This document shows positions 50,223 to 57,855 of a stretch of 64,000 nt of DNA, piece by piece (the stretch's first letter is position 1; each line of letters starts with the position of its first letter). The translations under genes were made by a program, and so were the position numbers. This stretch comes from Jeotgalicoccus meleagridis (GTDB lineage: Bacteria > Bacillota > Bacilli > Staphylococcales > Salinicoccaceae): positions 512,532 to 576,531 of the forward strand of contig NZ_CAJEWD010000008.1 of NCBI RefSeq assembly GCF_903994045.1, in the 5' to 3' direction. The notes below the pieces were generated by a model. It was not told the DNA's origin. It ran no database searches and was given only the letters and a program-made list of their open reading frames with translations.

Positions 50223-50705
50223 ATGATTATTCAATTAAAAGGAAACATTAAGTTTCAAATTACTTTAGATCCATCAACATGGATTTTTGATGACCGCAAG
50301 TTAAAAGTTGAAGAGTTGCTCACCAACACAGAAGACCAAGAGCAGATACTTTTTGATGATGAAGCCGAATGGAATCGTCAAATCATCGAAGGTGAAACTA
50401 AACCACCTACATTAAAATCAGAGAAAAAATATAAAAAAAGAGAACTCTTGGACAGCTCATTTGCGATCTGTCTAAAACCGTTCTTAGAATACACTGAACC
50501 CAACTCAGGTGAAGACGCTGAGATTACTTTTATACATAACGACGGTGAAACAACACTTCCATATAATGAAAGAGAAGGAATGTATGCTCACTTCTCTAAT
50601 AACGGTAAAAGATTATATGACGATGGAATGTTTGACCTAATCGTCGTCAATAACGGCCATGAATCTTTAAGATTAACTCATGTGACCGGCATAGAATTTA
50701 AATAA
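50223..50705 (+). CDS. Hypothetical protein upstream of the repeat array
   Basis: I do not recognise it. The 160 residues look soluble and acidic, with no signal peptide or membrane segment. The N-terminus (MIIQLKGNIKFQITLDPSTW) and the C-terminal part (YDDGMFDLIVVNNGHESLRLTHVTGIEF) read as beta-rich, with a charged Lys/Glu linker around residues 60-80. The start has an AGAAGGAG site, so it is a real gene by codon pattern and signals. It is divergent from ylaN, and the tandem repeat array begins right after its stop. Confidence 0.72.
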   Translation: MIIQLKGNIKFQITLDPSTWIFDDRKLKVEELLTNTEDQEQILFDDEAEWNRQIIEGETKPPTLKSEKKYKKRELLDSSFAICLKPFLEYTEPNSGEDAEITFIHNDGETTLPYNEREGMYAHFSNNGKRLYDDGMFDLIVVNNGHESLRLTHVTGIEFK

Positions 50706-50719
50706 TAACTAATGTGGTT

Positions 50720-50991
50720 CAATTAGGGTTGGTTCGTGGGGCTCTGGCGGTTCAATGAGGAATGCTCATTGTCCTCCAGGGGCGCTGGTGGTTCAATGAG
50801 GAGTGCTCATTGTCCTCCGGAGGTGCTAGCGGTTCAATGAGAAGTGCTCATTGTCCTCCGGAAGCGCTGGCGGTTCAATGAGAAGTGTTCATTGTCCTCC
50901 GAGAGCGCTGGCAATTCAATGAAAACATCACGTAGTCCTGATACCTACTTATCTGGACAATGAAAACAATTCGAAGTCCTGATAAGTCATA
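50720..50991 (+). repeat. 41-bp tandem repeat array with internal inverted repeats
   Basis: Four well conserved 41-bp units start at 50746, 50787, 50828 and 50869. Two diverged units follow in the same register at 50910 and 50951, and a partial copy precedes them near 50720. The block CAATGA recurs exactly every 41 bases (50753, 50794, 50835, 50876, 50917, 50958). Each good unit has CAATGAG and CTCATTG arms around a five-base loop, flanked by GG-GG and CCTCC. The last two share CAATGAAAACA and AGTCCTGATA instead. As 41 is not a multiple of three, it is not a coding repeat. Confidence 0.93.
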
Positions 50992-51050
50992 AGCTCGCTC
51001 AACTTGAACTCACCATCAACGCCAAACAAACACTATTTACTCACACAAAT
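50992..51050. other. Intergenic remainder after the repeat array
   Basis: About 60 bases with no open reading frame, promoter or repeat that I can see, between the last diverged repeat and the terminator hairpin. Confidence 0.5.
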
Positions 51051-51094
51051 AAAAAATGGCCTGGAAATCTTGAATTTAAGATTCCCAGGCCATT
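51051..51094. terminator. Terminator after the ylaH-like gene
   Basis: A long stem with AAATGGCCTGG and its complement, plus an inner AATCTT helix. On the minus strand it is followed by six T residues, directly after the ylaH-like gene. It could also end a plus-strand transcript that has passed through the repeat array. Confidence 0.85.
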
Positions 51095-51106
51095 TACTTA
51101 TATATT

Positions 51107-51481
51107 TTATTGTTCAGGTGGTTTATTCGCAGTTTGGAACTTACCAGCTTTTCTTTCTTTATGGAGTCTATATCGATATCCTGCTAAGACTAGTGCGATA
51201 ACAATCAAACATTCTGCAACCGGATAAAATGCTCCAAAAAATGTTAGGAAAATTACACCTATAAACATAAAGAAATATATGATCAGGTGTTTCCATAATT
51301 TGAGCTTTTTAGCAAAGCCAAGATGATAGACTATTGCACATAGTACAAAGATTGTAATTAGTAAGTACCACATACCCTTTTCAGGATTAGTATCTAGACC
51401 ATATAATCTCCCAAAAAACGTCAGTCTACCTTGGACATTACCGACATCCGCTGTGTTTAGGAGAATGAGAGGGTTAAACAC
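51107..51481 (-). CDS. ylaH: YlaH-like membrane protein
   Basis: Small membrane protein of unknown function next to typA, as ylaH is in B. subtilis. About 124 residues with three hydrophobic segments (MWYLLITIFVLCAIVYHLGF, HLIIYFFMFIGVIFLTFFGA and AECLIVIALVLAGYRY) and a basic C-terminal tail. The chosen GTG has GGAG eight bases upstream. An earlier in-frame GTG would add three residues but overlaps that site. typA lies just upstream on the same strand. Confidence 0.82.
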   Translation of the reverse strand: MFNPLILLNTADVGNVQGRLTFFGRLYGLDTNPEKGMWYLLITIFVLCAIVYHLGFAKKLKLWKHLIIYFFMFIGVIFLTFFGAFYPVAECLIVIALVLAGYRYRLHKERKAGKFQTANKPPEQ

Positions 51482-51504
51482 GTTTCTCACTCCACTTCAA
51501 ATAA

Positions 51505-53328
51505 TTACTTCTGTTTTTTATTCGCTTTCTCACGTGCGTTTTTATCAAGAATTTTCTTACGCATGCGAATAGACTCAGGTGTTACTTCTACCAGTTCATC
51601 GTCATTGATATATTCTAAAGCTTCTTCTAAAGTTAGACTTCTTGGTTTCTTCATTGTAGAAGTCTGTTCTTTAGTCGCTGAACGAATATTATTGGCTGCT
51701 TTGACTTTAGTGATATTAACCGCTAGGTCATTCTCACGTGAGTTTTCACCAACAATCATTCCTTCATAAACTTCAGTACCTGGTTCCATAAAGTTAGTCC
51801 CACGTCCTTCTAAAGCTAAGATGGCATAAGTACTTGCAGCGCCTTTATCAATTGATACTAAGACACCGTTTCTTCTTCCACCAATTCGTCCTTTTACAGC
51901 TGGACGATAATCTTCAAACGTATGATTCATTATACCATAACCATTTGTCATAGACATAAATTCAGTTCGATAACCGATGAGGCCACGAGCTGGAATCATA
52001 AATACTAAACGTGTTTGTCCGTTACCACTTGAAACCATGTCTAGCATTTCGCCTTTTCTCTCACCCATCGACTCAATAATACTTCCTGTATTACTTTCTG
52101 GTACATCAATTTGAACGCGCTCGAATGGTTCACAAACTACGCCATCGACTTCTTTATGAATTACTTCTGGTTTTGATACTTGAAGTTCAAAACCTTCACG
52201 TCTTAAGTTTTCAACTAAAATAGAAAGGTGTAACTCCCCACGTCCAGAGACTCTCCATGCATCTGGTCGATCTGTTGCATCAACTCTTAAAGATACATCA
52301 GTTTCTAGTTCTAATTCTAAGCGGTCTTCAATTTTTCTAGCAGTAACGTGTTTACCTTCACGTCCAGCGAAAGGTGAATTATTTACTGAAAATGTCATTT
52401 GTAGTGTTGGCTCATCAATTCTTAAAACTGGCAAGGCTTCTTGTGCATCAGTTGGTGTAATTGTCTCCCCAACATTAATGTCTTCCATACCAGAAATTGC
52501 GATTAGATCCCCTGCTTGAGCACTTTCAATTTCAATGCGGTTCAGTCCTAAGAAACCAAAGATTTTACTTACTCTAAAGTTTTTGTGTGTCCCATCAATT
52601 TTTAAGAGTGAGACTGTATCTCCAACGTTGATTGTTCCTCTAAAGACACGACCTACACCAATACGTCCAACATAATCGTTATAGTCGAGTAAGGCAACTT
52701 GGAATTGAAGTGGTTCATCCGAGTTATCTACTGGAGCTGGTACGTAATCGATAATAGTATCGTAAATCGACTGCATGTTATCGTCTTGTTTGTCTGAGTC
52801 TAAACTAGCTGTACCATTCATGGCTGATGCATAAACAACCGGGAATTCGAGTTGGTCATCATTAGCATCTAGTTCGATAAAGAGCTCTAAAACATCGTCT
52901 ACTACTTCTGCAGGACGTGCACTCGGTTTATCAATTTTATTTACTACTACAACTGGTTTTAAGTTTTGCTCTAAAGCTTTTTTAAGTACAAAACGAGTTT
53001 GTGGCATAGTACCTTCGTAGGCGTCTACTACTAAAATAACACCGTCAACCATTTTCATAATACGCTCAACTTCTCCACCGAAGTCAGCGTGTCCCGGTGT
53101 ATCTAGAATATTGATACGCGTACCGTTGTAATCTATTGCTGTATTTTTAGCAAGGATGGTAATTCCACGCTCACGTTCAATATCATTTGAGTCCATTGCT
53201 CTTTCTTCAACATGTTCATTTTCACGGAAAATTCCCGACTGTTTTAACAGTTGGTCTACTAGTGTCGTTTTTCCGTGGTCTACGTGTGCGATAATTGCAA
53301 TATTTCTTACATTTTCTCTCAGGTTCAT
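51505..53328 (-). CDS. typA: Ribosome-associated GTPase TypA/BipA
   Basis: Translational GTPase linked to ribosome assembly and stress growth. The 607 residues show G1 in [12 protein letters not shown] near the start, G2 and G3 ([11 protein letters not shown] and [12 protein letters not shown]), and G4 [13 protein letters not shown]-like domains and the TypA-specific C-terminal domain ([18 protein letters not shown]) follow. I used the ATG; a TTG one codon earlier is equally near the AAGGG site. It is divergent from ylaF with a short promoter region between. Confidence 0.97.
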   Translation of the reverse strand: MNLRENVRNIAIIAHVDHGKTTLVDQLLKQSGIFRENEHVEERAMDSNDIERERGITILAKNTAIDYNGTRINILDTPGHADFGGEVERIMKMVDGVILVVDAYEGTMPQTRFVLKKALEQNLKPVVVVNKIDKPSARPAEVVDDVLELFIELDANDDQLEFPVVYASAMNGTASLDSDKQDDNMQSIYDTIIDYVPAPVDNSDEPLQFQVALLDYNDYVGRIGVGRVFRGTINVGDTVSLLKIDGTHKNFRVSKIFGFLGLNRIEIESAQAGDLIAISGMEDINVGETITPTDAQEALPVLRIDEPTLQMTFSVNNSPFAGREGKHVTARKIEDRLELELETDVSLRVDATDRPDAWRVSGRGELHLSILVENLRREGFELQVSKPEVIHKEVDGVVCEPFERVQIDVPESNTGSIIESMGERKGEMLDMVSSGNGQTRLVFMIPARGLIGYRTEFMSMTNGYGIMNHTFEDYRPAVKGRIGGRRNGVLVSIDKGAASTYAILALEGRGTNFMEPGTEVYEGMIVGENSRENDLAVNITKVKAANNIRSATKEQTSTMKKPRSLTLEEALEYINDDELVEVTPESIRMRKKILDKNAREKANKKQK

Positions 53329-53374
53329 CAAGAGGATTTTCCCTTCGTATATAGAGTTACTTTATAACCGTAAC

Positions 53375-53383
53375 ATTATATCA
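53375..53383 (-). promoter_or_regulatory. Extended -10 promoter of typA
   Basis: TGA followed by consensus TATAAT (53375-53380, minus strand) about 47 bases before the typA start. No clear -35 box is present. Confidence 0.68.
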
Positions 53384-53421
53384 TAAAAATGACAGTTCTG
53401 AACATATCTAAGAAAAAATTA

Positions 53422-53430
53422 TGATATAAT
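53422..53430 (+). promoter_or_regulatory. Extended -10 promoter of ylaF
   Basis: TGA followed by consensus TATAAT (53425-53430) about 30 bases before the ylaF start, mirroring the typA element on the other strand. Confidence 0.68.
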
Positions 53431-53460
53431 TTAGGTTAAATAAGAATTTAGGAGATGCTT

Positions 53461-53652
53461 ATGCAAAAGAAAAAGTCTAAAGCAATATTTCTTTTACTGG
53501 CGTTTTTAGCAGTTGCAATCATGGTCGCTTTTTCAGTTTTCATTGCTGAAGAGATGATACTCATGGCTTTACTTTCTGTCATTATCTTTATTGGCATTTT
53601 TGGTCTTGGTTTTACTCTTAAGAAAAAATATCGTGAAAATGGTTGGCTATAA
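53461..53652 (+). CDS. ylaF: Small membrane protein, YlaF-like
   Basis: A 63-residue protein with two hydrophobic segments (IFLLLAFLAVAIMVAFSVFI and ILMALLSVIIFIGIFGLGF) and basic ends (MQKKKSK at the start, KKKYRENGWL at the end). The position divergent from typA matches ylaF of B. subtilis, and the length is similar. No function is known. AGGAG lies six bases before the ATG at 53461; another ATG at 53455 is too close to that site. Confidence 0.8.
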   Translation: MQKKKSKAIFLLLAFLAVAIMVAFSVFIAEEMILMALLSVIIFIGIFGLGFTLKKKYRENGWL

Positions 53653-53683
53653 TACAATTTTAATAAAACCGTTCAAGTAAATG

Positions 53684-53733
53684 AACAGAATCTAAAAACT
53701 TTGTAGTAACTATTTTAGATTCTGTTTATTTTT
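53684..53733 (+). terminator. Terminator after ylaF
   Basis: A 14-bp perfect stem (AACAGAATCTAAAA with its complement) around a 15-base loop is followed by a T-rich stretch on the plus strand. Confidence 0.85.
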
Positions 53734-53816
53734 ATATGCATATATTAAATTGTTGTCTTTTGACGACAATAATATTCGGTTTAATAATAGACCTATCACA
53801 CTTTAGGAGATAGTCT

Positions 53817-54377
53817 ATGAAACCCAAAAATGAGAGATTGAAAGTTTATGAGTTCCTCTACAACAGACTGCCTTTTTCGGATCAGGACACACTTGAATAT
53901 GAAGCGATGCAACGTATGGAATTATTGGAAGAGCACTTCGATCTTTATCTCAGACAAATTGACTTATCCAATATTGAAGTACACTGGCATTCAGAAGTAT
54001 ACGTCGATTCAGATCTCGAGCTGATCAATGTGCTCTTAGCAACAGAATACTGTTACTATTTGTTTATTCTCCATGACTTTTCAGGTGAGCATTACATTAA
54101 TCCTTTTAATATTTTAATCAATAAAGAGCATGAAGCAGTATACGACCTCAACCGTTCCACAAAGATTTACGAGAAGTTTAAAACGACCTTAGTCGATGAA
54201 GGAAATTTTCAAAGACCAATCATCATAAAACATGTTGTCTTAAATGAAACATTTCGTTTGGCCAAGCGACCTTCTGAAAATTTCCTATCATTAAAAAACT
54301 TACCCTATTATTTAAGAGCAATCGAGCATAGTGCTGTGATAAGAAAAAAGCATATGCTAAAGGACTCAAACTCGTGA
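53817..54377 (+). CDS. Hypothetical protein with possible NERD-like core
   Basis: I cannot assign a function with confidence. The 186 residues are soluble. The segment around residues 50-130 (HSEVYVDSDLELINVLLATEYCYYLF, then HDFSGEHY and NPFNILIN) is laid out like a nuclease-related NERD domain. The expected catalytic residues are not clear to me, so it may be degenerate. GGAGA precedes the ATG. Its stop overlaps the next gene's GTG (GTGA), suggesting coupled translation of two parts of one machine or one ancestral gene. Confidence 0.7.
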   Translation: MKPKNERLKVYEFLYNRLPFSDQDTLEYEAMQRMELLEEHFDLYLRQIDLSNIEVHWHSEVYVDSDLELINVLLATEYCYYLFILHDFSGEHYINPFNILINKEHEAVYDLNRSTKIYEKFKTTLVDEGNFQRPIIIKHVVLNETFRLAKRPSENFLSLKNLPYYLRAIEHSAVIRKKHMLKDSNS

Positions 54378-54700
54378 CACAACCGCTACAACTTCCGAAG
54401 ATTATTCACCGCAATTTTAAAAGTGGTTTAAAATGCGACAAGTGTTCAAGCTTTAACTTAGAAGCTTTATCTAGTTCTCTAGCTGTTTGTTTAGACTGTC
54501 GTCATATAGATAATTTAGAGCGTCTTTTAAGACACTATTTTACAATGCTTACTTTATGCAATCGCCCATTAACTTTAAAGAAAAAAGAAATTCACCAAGA
54601 AATAGGTGTTCAGCTCACATCATATACTCTTCAAAAATACATTAATCTACTGTTTTCTAAAAAGAGTAAGCATGCACAGTACTACACTTATAAGTTGTGA
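54374..54700 (+). CDS. Hypothetical zinc-ribbon protein
   Basis: A 108-residue protein with two CxxC pairs, CDKC near residue 21 and CLDC near 39, that should form a zinc ribbon. The C-terminal half is helical and could be a small winged-helix or helix-turn-helix unit (KKEIHQEIGVQLTSYTLQKYINLLF). Translation probably starts at the GTG overlapping the previous stop, by coupling, as I see no independent ribosome binding site. Its end overlaps convergent suhB by 13 bases. Function unknown; likely a nucleic-acid or protein contact module. Confidence 0.68.
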   Translation: MTQPLQLPKIIHRNFKSGLKCDKCSSFNLEALSSSLAVCLDCRHIDNLERLLRHYFTMLTLCNRPLTLKKKEIHQEIGVQLTSYTLQKYINLLFSKKSKHAQYYTYKL

Positions 54701-55500
54701 GTTTCATCATGGAGTGACTTGAGATCTTTATCGTTTTCAAAATATGCTAGTAATTCCTGATGAATTAATGGGTTACCAGCAATCACACTTGTCGTGCCAA
54801 AGAGTGGTAAATCTTGGCCAAACACATTACTTGTCTTATACCCAAGTTCATTAGTTAAAATCACGCCACCTGCATAATCCCATGGATGTAATCTAAAAAA
54901 GAGAAGTGCAGATATTTGTCCTCTTGCAAGCATAGTGAACTCTAGAGCTGCTGAGCCGTATGAGCGTACACTGCGTGATTTTGACATGATTGAAAAGAAA
55001 GGTGTTCTAATTCTTTCATTTAGGAACCGTTTAGGATTCATGGCAATCAAGGAACGACTGAGTGGAACTTCTTTAGCCTTTTCTAGAGGAACATTGTTTA
55101 GAAAAGCACCTTCTTTATATTTAGCGTGATATAAATCAGCTTTCATACAATCGTAAATTAACCCACAATAGGGTTGACCATCAATGAAGATACCGATGGA
55201 AATTGCAAAGTTTTCACTTTGATGGACGAAATTCAAGGTGCCATCAATTGGATCAATTATCCAAAGTACGCCCTTGTTATCATGAACATCATGCCCCTGG
55301 CCTTCTTCGCCTATTATGCGATGTGTCGGATATTGCTCACTTATTCTCTGTGATAAAAACTGTTCCGTTTCTCGGTCTACATCCGTCACAAGGTCATCAG
55401 GATTTGACTTACTGTCAACATGAAAACTTTCTAGCATACGTTTTTCTATAAACTGCCCTGCTTCAACAATTAAATCTTTAGCGAAGTTATATATATCCAT
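54688..55500 (-). CDS. suhB: Inositol monophosphatase family protein
   Basis: Mg-dependent, lithium-sensitive phosphatase fold; substrates in this family include inositol phosphates, PAP and NADP. The 270 residues carry the metal-binding motifs GEEGQG (E65, E66), DPIDGTLNF (D83, D86) and WDYAGG near 206-211. The length is normal. GAGGTG precedes the ATG. It lies between two plus-strand genes, as in staphylococci near typA. The exact substrate cannot be told from sequence, and suhB is used as a family name. Confidence 0.88.
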   Translation of the reverse strand: MDIYNFAKDLIVEAGQFIEKRMLESFHVDSKSNPDDLVTDVDRETEQFLSQRISEQYPTHRIIGEEGQGHDVHDNKGVLWIIDPIDGTLNFVHQSENFAISIGIFIDGQPYCGLIYDCMKADLYHAKYKEGAFLNNVPLEKAKEVPLSRSLIAMNPKRFLNERIRTPFFSIMSKSRSVRSYGSAALEFTMLARGQISALLFFRLHPWDYAGGVILTNELGYKTSNVFGQDLPLFGTTSVIAGNPLIHQELLAYFENDKDLKSLHDETHNL

Positions 55501-55518
55501 GAATTACACCTCGTTCAT

Positions 55519-55547
55519 TTGATTCAATACCATCTTTATTTTATCAT
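55519..55547 (+). promoter_or_regulatory. Promoter of yktB
   Basis: TTGATT (55519-55524) and TATCAT (55542-55547) with a 17-base spacer, about 35 bases before the yktB start. Confidence 0.72.
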
Positions 55548-55581
55548 AAGAGAGACCTTTTGAAAGGAGCTAGACTATTTA

Positions 55582-56196
55582 ATGAAATATGCATTTACAC
55601 AAACAGATTTCGATGTGTTTACTATCGATGGACTAGAAAATCGTATGGCAGAGTTAATTAAAGAAACACGTCCGAAACTTGAAGCGCTTGGTGAGCACTT
55701 CTCAGATTATCTAACAGAGTTAACTTCAGATGATACATTCGCTCATGTGGCAAAACATGCCAGAAGAACAACCAATCCACCCGATGATACTTGGGTCGCT
55801 TTTTCTACCAATCCTAGAGGTTACAAAATGATGCCCCATTTCCAAATTGGTCTGTATAAGGATCACGCTTTTTGTATGTACGGTATCATTTACGAATCTA
55901 AAGATAAGAAAAAACTTGCTGAAAACTGGCTAAGTCAACTCGATAAGTTTGATAAACTTCCAAGGAGCTATCAAGTGTCACTTGACCATATGAAACCGGA
56001 AAAAACACCGTTAAGTCAGCTATCTGAATCGGATTTAGAAAAAGGTTTAATCCGCTTAAGAGATGTTAAAAAAGGTGAGTTTTTAGTCGGCAAAGTTTAC
56101 AAGGTAAATGATAAGGCTCTGCAATCAGACGAAACTTTTATTAAGGACTTAGAAAAAGTGTTTGATAATTTACTGCCCTTTTATCATCAAAATTAG
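55582..56196 (+). CDS. yktB: YktB family protein (DUF1054)
   Basis: Conserved in Bacillales, function unknown. The 204 residues contain the family blocks HVAKHARRTTNPPDDTWVAF, GYKMMPHFQIGLY and GIIYESKDK. In B. subtilis yktB lies next to the suhB-like yktC, the same pairing as here with suhB on the opposite strand. GGAG precedes the ATG. It is a single-gene unit with its own promoter and a strong terminator. Confidence 0.9.
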   Translation: MKYAFTQTDFDVFTIDGLENRMAELIKETRPKLEALGEHFSDYLTELTSDDTFAHVAKHARRTTNPPDDTWVAFSTNPRGYKMMPHFQIGLYKDHAFCMYGIIYESKDKKKLAENWLSQLDKFDKLPRSYQVSLDHMKPEKTPLSQLSESDLEKGLIRLRDVKKGEFLVGKVYKVNDKALQSDETFIKDLEKVFDNLLPFYHQN

Positions 56197-56206
56197 TGAT
56201 CACATC

Positions 56207-56248
56207 AAAATACCCATCAATCTAAATTTAGATTGATGGGTATTTTTT
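56207..56248. terminator. Bidirectional terminator between yktB and the ilv-leu operon
   Basis: A 20-base palindromic arm pair (AAAATACCCATCAATCTAAA with its complement, no loop) with further T residues on the plus strand. It ends both yktB and ilvA. Confidence 0.92.
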
Positions 56249-57224
56249 AAATGATTGAAATTCGTTCATTTCGCGCTACTTGTTGCTTGTTTAAAAGCGC
56301 TAAGGCTTGTATATCTGCGATGGAACTTAAATCTAAGTTTCCACCACTGACAATGACACCTATATTTTCTGAGTTAATTTTGTCATTATATGCTAACAAT
56401 GCTGCGAGTGCAGTTGCTCCTGCACCTTCGACTAATGATTTAGTTCTCTCTAAAAGGTATATCATGCTAGAAGCAATCTGACTTTCTGATACACAATATA
56501 TCTCATCAACAAAGTCTCTTACCACTTGTTGAGTTAACTGCCCCGGGCTTTTAACTGCTATACCTTCAGCAATAGTCGCACAACTATCTAAATAAACGTG
56601 ATCATCTCTTGAGTAGTAGGATTTAAACATCGACGGTGCCATGGCAGCTTGAACACCGATGACTTTAATAGTCGGTTTAATCGTTTTTGCAGCAACTGCA
56701 ATACCACTGATTAAGCCACCCCCACCAATTGGAACAAGGATTGTATCGAGCTTTGGAATTTCTTCTAATAACTCTAAGCCAATGGTGCCTTGACCCGCCA
56801 TAATATCAAAATCATCAAAAGGATGGATATAGGTTGCTCCACTTAATTTTCTATATTCTAGTGAGGCAGTGTAAGCTTCTTGGAAAGATTGTCCAATAAT
56901 CTTAACTTCTGCACCATAACCTTTGGTTGCAGATATTTTAGCTGAGGGCGTACCGTCTGGCATAAATATCATTGCTTTGACACCGAGCTTATAAGCCGCA
57001 AGCGCAACCCCTTGAGCATGATTACCTGCAGATGCTGTAACCACACCTTTAGCCAACTCTTCATCACTTAATTTAGATAATTTATAAGATGCTCCCCGGT
57101 ACTTAAAAGCACCTGTCTTCTGTTGGTTTTCTAGTTTCATATAAACATTTTTACCTGTCATTTTGTTAATCGTTGCTGAAGTAATTACAGGTGTTTTATG
57201 CACATTTCCTCGCAAGTATTCCAT
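56247..57224 (-). CDS. ilvA: Threonine ammonia-lyase without regulatory domain
   Basis: PLP enzyme that deaminates threonine to 2-oxobutyrate, the first step to isoleucine. The 325 residues cover only the catalytic domain, with the PLP lysine in GAFKYRGAS, SAGNHAQGVA and the glycine loop IGGGGLISG. The C-terminal ACT-like regulatory domain of biosynthetic IlvA is missing, so it resembles TdcB-type enzymes. Its place at the end of the ilv-leu operon argues for a biosynthetic role. The ATG is the only usual start in frame, but similarity to TdcB continues about eight codons upstream (GDLVRDA). Confidence 0.9.
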   Translation of the reverse strand: MEYLRGNVHKTPVITSATINKMTGKNVYMKLENQQKTGAFKYRGASYKLSKLSDEELAKGVVTASAGNHAQGVALAAYKLGVKAMIFMPDGTPSAKISATKGYGAEVKIIGQSFQEAYTASLEYRKLSGATYIHPFDDFDIMAGQGTIGLELLEEIPKLDTILVPIGGGGLISGIAVAAKTIKPTIKVIGVQAAMAPSMFKSYYSRDDHVYLDSCATIAEGIAVKSPGQLTQQVVRDFVDEIYCVSESQIASSMIYLLERTKSLVEGAGATALAALLAYNDKINSENIGVIVSGGNLDLSSIADIQALALLNKQQVARNERISII

Positions 57225-57247
57225 AGCATCTCTGACTAAATCACCAG

Positions 57248-57844
57248 TTAACGAATTCCCAAGGAATCACGCTCCTCAAATTTACTTATTTTGTCTTCAT
57301 TCAGTAAAGTTAATGAAATATCATCCCAACCGTTTATTAATTTTTCTTTATGATAGTTAGGGATTTCAAAATCAAGTACCTCACCTTCAGAACTTTTAAT
57401 CGTTTGTTTCTCAAGGTCAACAGTTAGCTCAAACTTTCCATCTTTTGCTTTCTCTTGCCATTCTTTAACTTTTTCTTCTGGAAGTTTAATAAGGATCATG
57501 CCGTTTTTAAAGGCATTTGAATAAAAAATATCTGCAAAACTTGGTGCAATAATGACCTTATAGCCATAATCCTGTAGTGCCCAAGGTGCATGTTCTCTTG
57601 ATGATCCACAACCGAAGTTATCTCCAGCTATGAGAATTGATGCATCTTCAAATTTTTTATCATCCATATCGAAGTTATCACGACTTGAACCATCTTCATT
57701 AAATCGCCAATTATAAAATACAAACTCTCCAAAACCTGTACGTTCAATGCGTTTTAGAAACTGCTTAGGAATTATTTGATCCGTATCGACATTGGAACGA
57801 TTCAAGGGATAAACTTTTCCAGCATGTTGTGAAATTGCCTCCAT
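57248..57844 (-). CDS. leuD: 3-isopropylmalate dehydratase, small subunit
   Basis: Partner of LeuC in isomerising 2- to 3-isopropylmalate. The 198 residues show NVDTDQIIPKQFL near the start, the conserved GDNFGCGSSREHAPWAL block near residues 64-80, and an FYSNAFKNGM segment. AGGAGG lies seven bases before the chosen ATG; another ATG lies just before it. It follows leuC by about ten bases. Confidence 0.97.
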   Translation of the reverse strand: MEAISQHAGKVYPLNRSNVDTDQIIPKQFLKRIERTGFGEFVFYNWRFNEDGSSRDNFDMDDKKFEDASILIAGDNFGCGSSREHAPWALQDYGYKVIIAPSFADIFYSNAFKNGMILIKLPEEKVKEWQEKAKDGKFELTVDLEKQTIKSSEGEVLDFEIPNYHKEKLINGWDDISLTLLNEDKISKFEERDSLGIR

Positions 57845-57855
57845 CATACATCCTC

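Noticed and set aside
50746-50991. CRISPR array
   Set aside because: Units follow each other with no unique spacers, the period is 41 bp in total, and no cas gene is nearby.
50720-50991. Coding tandem repeat of a surface protein
   Set aside because: A 41-base unit shifts the frame at each copy, and stops appear in the frames; no long ORF spans the array.
53448-53657. Minus-strand frame opposite ylaF
   Set aside because: The plus-strand frame has a proper promoter, AGGAG site, membrane helices and terminator; the antisense frame has none.
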